Positions 10,338-19,355 of a DNA stretch of 31,782 nt are shown one piece after another; positions within the stretch are counted from its first letter, which is position 1; the number at the start of each line of letters is the position of its first letter. The notes beneath the pieces were generated by a model, which had not been told where the DNA came from, searched no databases, and saw nothing but the letters and a program-made list of their open reading frames with translations. A program made the position numbers and the translations under genes. The stretch is from positions 17,639 to 49,420 of the forward strand of contig NWUY0300062124.1 of the NCBI GenBank assembly GCA_004151065.3, in the 5' to 3' direction. Source of the stretch: Larix sibirica. Lineage: Eukaryota > Streptophyta > Pinopsida > Pinales > Pinaceae.

Positions 10338-11356
10338 TGTTAGTTTTTCTCTAATTCCAGATCTGATTTACACATTCAATTATTTTTATCCCCAACAATC
10401 ATAAACTGCTGAAATAATAATTGTAAACACACTGGAATTCTAACTCATATGCAGGAAATACACACAGAAAATTATCAGATTTGACACAAGTAATTACCCT
10501 GGAAACCCCAACCTGGGGAAAACCACAAAAGTGTGATCCTTTAAATATTTGAGAGAGAATAAACTCAAAATTTACAACAGCTGAACTTACAACTCTGTTC
10601 AGCAAGACAATGGCAAATCAGCCTTCACAGGAAAATCACTTTCCTCACTGAAAAACCCAGTTCACTAACTCCCTCCAAGCAAACTGTCCAAGCTCTACCG
10701 TACGGCCTGTACGTGCGAGTACACTACTCTGTCTGACAAAAAATCGGGCTATATGGATTTCTATACTATACAACCTGTGTACGATCCGTACACCCTGCAT
10801 AAGATTACCTCTTGCAGGCTGTACAGATTTTTCTCTGCCTGCACTGTACGGCTCCTATCCATGTTGTATGGCTCCCTCTCGATCTCTGTATGGACGCCCT
10901 TGGCCTTCTCTCTCTACTGGCTGATCCTTTGCTTGAAAAGATGAACTAATCTTCTCCTTGCTGCAAACTCTATCTCTCTCTTTCAGTCAAATTCTCACAC
11001 TTTTCCAGCTTGGGTTAATCACTAACCCAAGACTTCCAGCTTGAGATTCTCACAATCTCAAGACTTCTTTGTCTCCAAGATCTCTCTCTTGCTTCACTTG
11101 AGAATAACCCCTTTCTCAAGAGCAAGAGCACTCTAGATCTAAAGAATGTGTCAAATGCCTCTCCTTAGATCTCCTCTTATAACTTTACAATAAGCAAATA
11201 CCATGGGCTCAATTTTATGGGCCCTCCAATACCATGGGCTTAATAAAAGGACTTTATAAAATAAAGTTAATGTCTAGAGAGTATCTTTCAGACAACTTCT
11301 ACATGCTAGACACATCGCCAATGTAGAAGTATCTGTCTGAGCTACAAAAACTAATA
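10338..11356 (-). repeat. Right (5') LTR of the minus-strand gag-protease copia element
   Basis: The LTR runs from TGTTAGTTTTTCTC to a degenerate end AAAAACTAATA (the other LTR has AACTAACA). Its outer arms match 7616-7815 and 8265-8593 at roughly 85-90% by eye. A 33-bp insertion near 11213-11245 repeats the AATACCATGGGCT word. The central part (about 10540-11000) differs from the other LTR but holds another GTACGG/GTATGG cluster at 10698-10890. Confidence 0.87.
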
Positions 11357-11701
11357 TTATTGATTGGTATAGAGTTGTCCAGTTTAGTTTGGGACACTCA
11401 CTTTGGTACTACAACACCTATGATATTGTTAAATGTTTTTCCTTTTGGTGTTGGCTAGGCCTAGTGATTAGTTTATTCAGATACTTATCTAGGCGGTACT
11501 TTTACTTCATGTATCTTTCTTTATCTTGCTTTCAACATTCTCCAGGAGCTGCTTTCGCACTCCCACATTGTACTCTTAATGGATGTATCCTCTAGTCCCA
11601 TTGACATATTTTGTGGTCATTTAATGGACATTAAGACAATTATCTTTGAAACTCACTTTAGGAAAAAGTTAGGAAAAAGTGAAAAGTTTTATACTGTGTA
11701 G
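11357..11701. other. Intergenic stretch, nothing recognised
   Basis: A 68-codon open frame on the plus strand (11389-11595) is rich in aromatic residues and resembles no family I know. The minus strand does not continue the copia integrase that stops at 7615. Confidence 0.4.
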
Positions 11702-11860
11702 CAGGGGTACTTGTATAGAGTAAAGGTACACATCCTAGGTACGGGGTCAGGGACTTCTTAGAGGTACCTTGTCGTATTGGGTACTTCACCTGCCTATTTG
11801 AAACTGTTGTCAGCTAAAAAGGGGATGTCGAGTACAAAGGGGACAAGGTACCCTGATTTT

Positions 11861-11900
11861 GGGGACACCTGGGGATGTTTGGGGACACCTGGGGACGGGG
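11861..11900 (+). repeat. 20-bp G-rich tandem pair
   Basis: GGGGACACCTGGGGA begins at 11861 and 11881, giving two 20-bp units with multiple G4 runs. The next bases (GGGG, then CCCCAATTTTGGG) extend the G-rich tract. It is part of the hAT-like block. Confidence 0.85.
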
Positions 11901-12313
11901 TGCCCCAATTTTGGGAACGCCTAGGGATGCCAGGACGTTGATGACAGTGATGCTTGCAGATGTAAACAACCTAGCAAAGATGGCTTGAGGAAGCCAAATG
12001 AGCTATGTTGTTCGTTGTTCATTGTTCAATGTTTTTTGAGTTTTCTATTTCATATTTGGAAATGCCATTAGGCAAATTTTGGATGTAGTATGACAATGGA
12101 CATATATCGTATCAAATATCAAATATGCAATATTAATTTCCACTTGAGTTATCATTATTCAGATTTAGGATTCATAATTTCATATGTAATTTCCACTTTA
12201 TATCAATGAACTTTGACGCAATGTGCATGTTTTGCTATTTAGTTAGTAACTTTAACTTAGTTTGTTAGAATTTATAGTGTTTTATTTGTTGAATAGTGAA
12301 ATGATTTGAATTT

Positions 12314-12350
<37 letters not shown>
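12314..12350. repeat. Compound microsatellite (CA)n(TA)n
   Basis: A perfect CA run at 12314-12339 passes directly into a TA run to 12350. It abuts the AGTACCCCTG inverted repeat. Confidence 0.97.
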
Positions 12351-12351
<1 letters not shown>

Positions 12352-12499
12352 GTACCCCTGACGTACCTAAGTCCCCTGTTTCAAAAAGTTGCGTCTCGAT
12401 CCCTGTCCCCGAACTCAAGTTTCTTGGCAACTTAGGTTTTATATTTAGCTGTTGAGTTTATTAAAGTGTATTTACTACATTCATGACTTAGACTAGAAT

Positions 12500-12850
12500 T
12501 AATCTCAACTGTACATCTCACTGAGAGTAGAGTTTTGGTAGATTAGGGTTTCGGGACAAGTATAAAGACAAGTCAAGATACAGAGTTTGAACACACAATT
12601 TTAGTCGGATAGGGATAGTGATCAGAAGAGAGAGAGAGAGAGAGTAGAGTGCATCAACTGGGAGTAGTAGTATCGTATAGCAGAGGCTGTACAGTACAGT
12701 TGTTCCATACAACCATATGGATCCACAAGGCATCGTACAGCGCCATACAATTGTACAACAAGTTGTATAATACCAGCTGTTGTTTTCTTGATTTTTGTGT
12801 AGGCTATACTTCTCTTCAATAGGCCGTACACTTTAGGTCGGGGTGGATTT
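12500..12850. repeat. CCGTACA/TGTACAG-rich tract with (AG)9 microsatellite
   Basis: The stretch has an (AG)9 run at 12627-12644. Between 12660 and 12840 it holds at least ten CGTACAG, CCATACAA, TGTACAGTACAG, TTGTACAA and CCGTACA words. This resembles the word content of the two LTR centres at 7985-8185 and 10698-10890, but I could not align it end to end. It could be a diverged LTR piece of a related copia family. Confidence 0.5.
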
Positions 12851-12904
12851 GTTTACCATGTCACTGCTAGGTTTTAGTAGCTGTGGAGGTTGCCTTGTAA
12901 GCTA

Positions 12905-13100
12905 AGTAGCCAGGGTACCCGTATTGGGGGTCGGGCATGCGTGCCAGTACTGGGTACCCGTATCGGGTACCTCTGGGAGTACTGTGGAAGTACTTGGTAC
13001 TTCACCTAAGTACCCGGTACTTGGTTAATTGACAACGGGTATTGGTACTTCATAAAAGCCCAAGTACCGTGAGTTTGGGTACTCCACGGGTACTTCCGAC
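12905..13100. repeat. Dense GTAC palindrome cluster
   Basis: Thirteen GTAC tetramers lie between 12915 and 13093, mostly as GGGTACC, AAGTACC or GGTACTT. The 12-mer GGTACTTCACCT at 12996-13007 is repeated exactly at 11780-11791 in the hAT-like block. The two blocks are therefore probably related transposon ends. Confidence 0.85.
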
Positions 13101-13790
13101 CTTCCATTTGACCCCCATGGACTTGAAATCGATTTTTTGTTATAGTGGTAACAGTGCTGGTAATATTTAATCAAAAGATGCAATAATTGGAGATAAGGCT
13201 AGTGTCCCACCAAGAGAAGGGATTATGCGCCTCACTATATTAAGATATGGAACATAAAGTGTGTTGCATTAAGCCCCATCAGTGTTAAAGCCCAACTAGA
13301 TTGTGAATTTATTCACAAGTGTAATGCTTATTAAACATTATGTGTTGAGTCCCAGGGGATGGGAACCTGGCAACACACTCACTTTTGATATATTATACAT
13401 AATTACAAATACTTTTGTAACTCTGTATTCTTTATATATTTTATTGTTATCATTGTTCTTTTAATCCATGGGCAATGGGATTCCTTGTTGCTTTTAGCAA
13501 GAGTGGTGGTTGGCACGTTGGCACACTATGAAGTTTGTAAATGACTTTATCACTACAGTAATGTTACATCATGTTTTCTGCCACGTTGACAGAATGAAAT
13601 TGTGAAAGTTACACTGCAAGGGTGGTGGGATGCCAAAACCAAATATCCCACATTTCTCTCTATGGCTGTCTGGCCCTATAAAACATAGCATCCCATACAG
13701 ATAAGTGCCTCGTAACTATACAAAATAAATGTTAACTGTGTTGCCCATCATATAAATGGGAAAATCATTAACTTTTAAGAACCTGATTAG
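13101..13790. other. AT-rich intergenic stretch with one imperfect hairpin
   Basis: No protein-coding signal is recognised. An imperfect inverted repeat lies at 13341-13377: TGTGTTG on the left, CAACACA on the right, with CCAGG/CCTGG inside. It may be a transposon trace or chance. Confidence 0.4.
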
Positions 13791-13796
13791 GCTATT

Positions 13797-14281
13797 AATA
13801 GCTAAGGAAAGAACAGGAAAACTTAATAGGCTTGTCATGGCTGGGAATCCCATGGAGCTGATTACCTTTTTCATCAATGGTGCTGATTGCACCTGATGGA
13901 ATGTCATTCCCAGAGTGCAGATCTTTACACCAGTGGATGAAGTTCTTGGACAGGGCATGCTGCTTATCATGGATGACTTTTCCCTATTGTATAATTTTAA
14001 TATCAATGGACCACACCTTAGTTGCCTTGACCTTTGACATCCTCCAACATAATTCCTCTTTACTTGGTGCCTTCTCCGATCTTGTAAGACCGTATTTGTG
14101 AGAACTTGTAATAACATTTTTGTTCTTGCAAAAGGAATGGTCTGCAGGTTGCTTCTCTGATCTGTGAGATTCCTTGCACAAATCAATGCTTACCTCTACA
14201 TTGACATCCCTTTTCCTAATCCTCAGTCTTTTCTTCTAACCTAGTTCCATTCTAAGCTTTACCTTCTCACGATGTTTCTAG
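13797..14281 (-). pseudogene. Decayed reading frame of unknown origin
   Basis: Reading leftward from a stop at about 14281 to a double stop at about 13797, one frame of some 160 codons is broken by only two stops, one at about 14240 and one at 13984-13986. It reads with protein-like composition: KHREKVKLRMELG, then RDVNVEVSIDLCKESHRSEK, SSHKYGLTRSEKAPSKEELC, and, after the second stop, ALSKNFIHWCKDLHSGNDIP and STIDEKGNQLHGIPSHDKPI. The Lys/Glu/Ser/His-rich content suggests a former nuclear or cytosolic protein. I do not recognise the family. It could be a captured or retro-copied gene fragment. A 156-codon open frame overlaps it in another minus-strand frame and is probably a shadow. Confidence 0.4.
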
Positions 14282-15293
14282 GAAGGACAATGAAAAGGCT
14301 GCTTGTGCATTGACACTCATCTCGGTTTTGCAATAAATGACTTCCAATCAGTGCGTCCAGCTCTTACTCGTGATGTGGAAATCGTCATTAAAATTTCTTG
14401 TTATCCCCGTGTAGTCTAAAACAATCCATGTTCACACTGTCCTTTTAAGTTGCTACATGAAGCATATTTTAATTTTTTATACAATGGGGATTCTGTCATG
14501 GAGAGCTGATAAAGGTAAGAAAACAGCCTTCTGTTTGCTGAGTTAATACCCTTTATTAGCCTGTTTATGAGTATTGGGAGTTCTCCCAATATGAGCAAAC
14601 AGCAATTTGGGAAGGAGGGAGACCAAAGTCTTGTCTAATAAATTGAATCTTGAGGCTTCCAACTGTCAAGGTTCTGTTTTCCTAGCATAGTGCTAACAAC
14701 TAAAAGAGAACTAAGGATTTGTGAACTAAGGAGTTTAGTTGAAGACCTTGATTAAGGCAGAGAACTCAACAGCTTGAGCTAAGCCCAGGCCAATTGATAA
14801 GTCCAGGAGTATATTTCTTTCTGAAGCACTTATGATTCATCCCTTTCCTGCTTGGCCCAGGTTACCCTTTACATATTCATAAAGATTCAAAGTATTATTC
14901 TACTGGGGTAGTGGGCTTGGTGAGGATCTTCATGGAATGGTATCTTATTGGGTGCCTTTCAATAACTGGATTGGCATTGCTTTACAAGCTGTCTTGTTTT
15001 CCTCTTTTGTTATTGTTTCCAGTTCTATATTTATTCTTTTTGTGCATCAAAGGGCAGCTTTTCCTCACCTAGTAGCTGGTACATTGGAATGCGGTACTGT
15101 TTAATGTGCCTAGTTTCATATGGTAGTATTTCACAGATGATGACTAAAAACTCTGTATTAATCTTTTCTTATGAAAGACTATTTATTGCTCAGGTATCAA
15201 AAATATTTTAACATATTGCATAAGGGGATTATGTTTTAAATTTTAACAAGCTATTTTGCAGGATTTTCTTCTTGGTGTCAATTTAATTCCTGC
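14282..15293. other. Non-coding stretch upstream of RPN7 exons, nothing recognised
   Basis: I looked here for the missing N-terminal RPN7 exons (family sequence around 'LAHKIFLL' and 'MAPLYEALV') and found none. No transposon protein is visible either. If the gene is complete, this is intron sequence. Confidence 0.45.
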
Positions 15294-15338
15294 ATTACTG
15301 GCATTACTGGTATTACTGGCATTACTGGTATTACTGGC
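15294..15338 (+). repeat. Five 9-bp tandem repeats (ATTACTGGC/T)
   Basis: Five consecutive 9-bp units alternate ATTACTGGC and ATTACTGGT, a higher-order 18-bp pattern. They lie 140 bp upstream of the first recognised RPN7 exon, in probable intron sequence. Confidence 0.95.
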
Positions 15339-15475
15339 ATTGTTGATAATTTGGTTTCTCTTCTAAAGGAATTATCATTTATGATATATCGTTGCCAGCA
15401 AGAAGCTGTTCTGGTTGGTTTCTTTTGCCTCTTTGTCAGAGGCGGATTATTTACTGTCATTTCAAATGTTTGCAG

Positions 15476-17094
15476 GGTTACTGATGCAGAAGAGAATCTA
15501 GGTGAAAGTGAAGTACGAGAGGCACATCTTGCCAAATCCTTGTATTACATACGCATTAGTGACAAGGTATATAATAACTTTCCTATATTACTTCATTGTT
15601 TCAGGAGTTTATATTTTCAAACTACTCTGTATATTCTTACCCTGATGGAATGAATGCCAACCTTATTGTTTTCTTCTCTACAGGAAAAAGCTTTGGAGCA
15701 AATCAAAGTCACCGAGGGGAAGACAGTTGCTGTAGGCCAGAAGATGGACTTAGTTTTCCACACCCTTCAGCTTGGGTTCTTTTTCATGGACTTTGATTTG
15801 ATTTCAAAGGGCATTGATAAAGCTAAGAAGTATGTCATCTTACGTTGGTCTCTTCTACTTTTTCTTCTTCCATCCAAGCCAATCTTGCGTTTATTGACTT
15901 TGGTAGCCATCATGCAGTTTGTTTGAAGAAGGGGGTGATTGGGAAAGGAAAAACCGACTGAAGGTGTATGAAGGCCTTTACTGTATGTCTACACGAAATT
16001 TCAAGAAAGCTGCTGAGCTATTTTTGGATTCTATTTCAACATTCACAACATATGACCTTTTCCCATATGATAACTTCATTTTCTACACTGTGCTGACAAG
16101 TATCATCTCACTGGACAGAGTGTCCCTAAAGCAAAAGGTTTTGGATTTTTTCAGATGTCTTCTAGGTGTATTCATTTTTTTATTTCCAGCAGAACATATT
16201 TCTAATACCATGGAGTTGTGATATTGCAGGTAGTGGATGCACCTGAGATTTTGACGGTGATTAGCAAGATACCACATCTTTCAGACTTTTTGAATTCACT
16301 TTATGGTTGTCAATACAAATCATTCTTTGTCTCCTTTGGTGAGCATTGCCCTTGCATTTTATCTCTTTAAAAGTCTAATTTCATTGCAGAAAAAGAAAAA
16401 TGCGTACTCTGAGTTAGGTGATTTTCAGAAGTTGCTAGAATTTTAACATCTCTAGATGTGCTGCTCTCTCTGTCTCTAAATTTTGGTAATTTGCATGCCT
16501 GGTTACCTTCATGGGGCATTGATATCTCTAAACCCAATGATTGTGTTCTACCCAGCTGGCCTGGCAGATCAAATAAGATTGGATCGCTACTTGCATCCAC
16601 ATTTTCGATATTACATGAGAGAAGTCCGCACTGTTGTATATTCTCAGTTTCTAGAATCCTACAAGAGTGTAACCATGGAGGCTATGGCAAGAGCTTTTGG
16701 TGTCAGTGTTGATTTTATTGACAGGTAAGCAGTCTGAAATATCTAAGAATACAATGCAGTTTATATTGTTATCAATTGTTCATGATCCTACTATGATTAT
16801 CAGGAGGGTTTCGGGTTTCAGCATTTAGGTAAACGGCTTGCCAGCTATGAAACATTAAGAAGTTGAGCAATGCTTAGATCTTCTAATCAAATTTTGTGTG
16901 TTTCTTTCTCTGTGTGCAGAGAACTCTCTCGCTTCATCGCTGCTGGTAGGCTTCACTGCAAAATAGATAAAGTTGTCGGTGTTCTAGAAACTAACAGGCC
17001 AGATGCAAAAAATGCTCTTTATCAAGCAACTATTAAGCAAGGAGACTTTTTGTTGAACCGCATTCAGAAGCTCTCCAGAGTAATTGACCTTTGA
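15476..17094 (+). CDS. RPN7: 26S proteasome regulatory lid subunit RPN7 (PSMD6), partial, six exons
   Basis: RPN7 is a structural subunit of the 19S regulatory particle lid, which helps assemble the particle that deubiquitinates and feeds proteins into the 20S core (cytosol and nucleus). Exons: 15476-15566, 15684-15829, 15918-16137, 16230-16338, 16556-16724 and 16920-17094 (stop TGA). All five introns (88-217 bp) are GT-AG, and every splice keeps frame, giving about 302 residues with no stops. Recognised blocks are [100 protein letters not shown] and the C-terminus [14 protein letters not shown]. The helical repeats are followed by the PCI winged-helix domain in the last two exons. Family members are about 387 residues, so roughly 85 N-terminal residues are missing. 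The first exon begins in phase 2, completing a split Lys codon, so upstream exons are expected but were not found in the preceding 15 kb. Confidence 0.95.
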
Positions 17095-17735
17095 AAATAG
17101 TTCAAAGTGAGCCCACTTTCCTCACTGTTGAAGTGTCATTTTGAAATTTCACATCATAAGATGCAAGGAATCTTAATGATCATTCCTTTCAAATTTTAGA
17201 CTGTATTTTGATGTTATTAGATTTTTGGTAATTAATTGATTGCATTGTAAGTACACTTATATCTTCCATTTATATTGGGATGATATATTTCTTGGAGGTG
17301 GCAACAATAGCAACGTGAATCTAACATTCTAAATTTTTGTTTATTTTTATTTACATCTTTTTACCACAGCTAATTTTATGAATATCATTTGGGTAATTGT
17401 TTTTCATTTTGCAATTGAAATAATTGCACTGAGAGAAGCAAGATGCACTCTACAACCCAAGTGGAAGAGATGTGCCACATAATGTAACACTAACAATCTA
17501 AAATGCCCAATTGGAGCTAGAGTCCAATAATGCTTAGGTTTGATATTCGAAAATAATTGTGTTCCTGTTTTGGAGCTAAAGTCCAATAATTTTTAGGTTT
17601 TATATTCGGAACTTGATGTATATGCTGATGTTTATATCTGCAGAATGTAATGTGTAACATCTTGCTCTCCTTGAAATATGCCCGCTGTATTTTAGACCAA
17701 CAATTATTTTGCATTTATTGAGGGATTTATTTTTT
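17095..17735 (+). other. RPN7 3' flank with a 59-bp-period duplication
   Basis: The AT-rich sequence after the stop probably includes the 3' UTR. No clear AATAAA signal is seen close to the stop, which is common in plants. A segment GGAGCTAGAGTCCAATAAT at 17513 recurs as GGAGCTAAAGTCCAATAAT at 17572, each followed by TTAGGTTT(G/T)ATATTCG. Confidence 0.6.
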
Positions 17736-18429
17736 GCAGAGATTTATGAAAGACATGCCAACAACTGTTGTTTTGCATTCACAAGGTTTTCTTGCATTTA
17801 TTGCGTGGATTTATGAAGTCATTAAGGGTTGGGCTCTTATAAACAAACAAAATTGTACAAGTATCAATATGCTTTTTTCTTTAAAATTTTGTCAATCAAA
17901 ACGTCATAGAATGAATTTGGTCCCTTGGTTGATCAGCTATATGTTGACTTATAAATAGTTTCATTGTTGGTATTTAAGCAAATTATTTACAAGAAATTGA
18001 CAAAATTGTAAGATTGGTGGAGATTTGGGTATTGAGATTGGAAAGTGCTTTATCAGGCAATGACTGCTGAATATATGTTTGCAAAGAATAAGGTTTATTA
18101 AAACCTTGAATTAAAGAGTATTTAAATTTTTTAATCAATTAGTTGGTGTTCTATGTTTTAAAATAGAATTAGTTTAGAGTAAATCTAAATCAAAAGGGTT
18201 TGATTATTGGATAATCAATTTCAAAAATCTGTCTATTTCATTCTCTTAATTGTTTATTTATTTTATAGTCAGAATAAAATAATAGTGAAAGCATAAGACA
18301 CAAGGGGAATAAGAGCAATATTTATATTAAAAAATAAGAATTATCGAAGCAAAATATTTAATTACTTTATGGTCATTCTTTTATAAACATTAGTTCAACA
18401 TCTTTACATCCAGAATTGAATGAAATTGA
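17736..18429. other. AT-rich stretch, no gene recognised
   Basis: The word TTGCATTTATTG followed by GGATTTAT occurs twice (about 17710 and 17794), and the plus frame at 17734-17958 is open for 74 codons. Neither resembles a known protein. The rest is strongly AT-rich. Confidence 0.4.
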
Positions 18430-18906
18430 TTGTGTTGATAATCATTGGCTTATTTTTTCACAAGAAGTTCAATGTATAAAACTGCAAATATGTTGAAGAA
18501 TAATTTGTTAAGTTTTGAGCATATTTATAGGGAACATAACTCTCTGGCTGACAAGTTGTCCAAACAAGCACTTGATGGTATTGAAGGAAACCTTGTCTGG
18601 GAGGAATGGTTGGATAACGATATCCAAGATGAGGGTGTTACCTACTTTTTTTACTAATTTTGGTTGGTCATTCTGGAAGACTGTTACTGATCTATATTGA
18701 AGACTTTCTAATGTTATTTTGCTATGTTTTCTTTTCTGTTTATGATAGGTTTTCTGAGAAAGATCCGATCAGATAGTTCTTTTTTGGACTAGGTTGTATC
18801 TGATTGTAACTTTTGACATATATGGTTCTTTTTATGAGTCACGATGAGCATTGTACTATTTGATTCATTTTGAATAACAATAGTAGTCTTTTTCCGCTGG
18901 AAAAAA
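18430..18906 (+). mobile_element. 5'-truncated L1-type LINE, 3' end with RNase H C-terminus
   Basis: The frame up to the stop TAA at 18655-18657 includes SFEHIYREHNSLADKLSKQA and GNLVWEEWLDNDIQDEG. This matches the C-terminus of the RNase H domain that follows reverse transcriptase in plant L1 elements (family 'HIYRE-N--AD-LSK-AL'). A 240-bp 3' UTR follows and ends CTTTTTCCGCTGG plus six A residues at 18901-18906, a typical LINE tail. The copy is truncated at its 5' end and carries only the last part of the element. GAATGA lies both just after the tail and near 18418, a possible but weak target-site duplication. Confidence 0.8.
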
Positions 18907-19154
18907 GAATGATTTGTAAGAGATACATTGGAAGAATTGCAATAGATACTTGGGAAGAATTATAAAATCAGTTTCATAAAATATTTTAAAATTTAGTTGA
19001 TTGAAAATTAAACTTATACAAGTTTAGATAGGTGTAGGAAAAAGAAGACAAAATAACAAATTATTAATAATAATAAACTGTCAAGAGTGTTTGTTTTTTT
19101 GTCATTAGCTATGAATAACTCTGTTTTATGACATCATCTTCACACAGGTTTATG

Positions 19155-19352
19155 TAATATTCTAAAACAAATTGTTGAACTTAAATTAACATGGATAGAA
19201 AAAATGAATCAAACACTATCTAATATTCTAAAACAAATTGTTGAACTTAAATCAACATGGATAGAAAAAATGAATCAAACACTATCTAATATTCTAAAAC
19301 AAATTGTTGAACTTAAATCAACCTGGATAGAAAAAATGAATCAAACACTATC
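19155..19352 (+). repeat. Three 66-bp tandem repeats with an open 22-codon frame
   Basis: Units start at 19155, 19221 and 19287, each beginning TAATATTCTAAAACAAATTG. They differ by only two substitutions (TTA/TCA and ATG/CTG), so the duplications are recent. The period is a multiple of three, and the plus frame is open through all three, repeating NILKQIVELK-TWIEKMNQ and ending at TGA at 19353-19355. The frame opens at an upstream stop at 19129 without an ATG before the repeats, so translation is not supported. Confidence 0.95.
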
Positions 19353-19355
19353 TTG

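Larger units (their letters stand above)
7616..11356 (-). mobile_element. Non-autonomous copia-type element with gag and protease remnant
   Basis: Two LTRs of about 1 kb flank a 1.74-kb internal region containing a primer-binding site, gag, a protease remnant and a polypurine tract, all in minus orientation. No integrase or RT is present. The left edge abuts the integrase remnant of the older copia at 7615, consistent with insertion into it. I found no integrase continuation on the right and no target-site duplication (left flank CATAC, right flank TTATT). Together with the unmatched LTR centres, this makes a simple single insertion doubtful. Confidence 0.82.
11702..12430. mobile_element. Putative hAT-like DNA transposon remnant
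   Basis: CAGGGGTACT at 11702-11711 has a perfect inverted copy, AGTACCCCTG, at 12351-12360. The CAGGG start is typical of hAT terminal inverted repeats. Subterminal GGTAC and GGGGAC words are dense on the left (11702-11935), and CGTACC, GTCCCCT, CCCTGTCCCCG words lie on the right (12361-12405). The inner sequence has no transposase. The stretch GATGACAGTGATGCTTGC near 11939 could be an old acidic C-terminus, but that is weak. No 8-bp duplication was found at the perfect inverted repeat, and the true right end may lie further out, near 12430. Confidence 0.45.

Noticed and set aside
13341-13377. Imperfect hairpin as a terminator or MITE
   Set aside because: The arms are short with a 3-nt bulge, and no flanking duplication or second copy is seen.
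13716-14186. 156-codon minus-strand open frame
   Set aside because: It is the longest open frame in its area but its composition is unlike a protein family, and the adjacent frame (13797-14281) reads more convincingly as decayed coding sequence.
15351-15475. Open plus-strand frame just upstream of the first RPN7 exon
   Set aside because: It does not resemble the RPN7 N-terminus, and a CAG acceptor at 15473-15475 gives a clean exon start with correct phase. The upstream frame is intron read-through.
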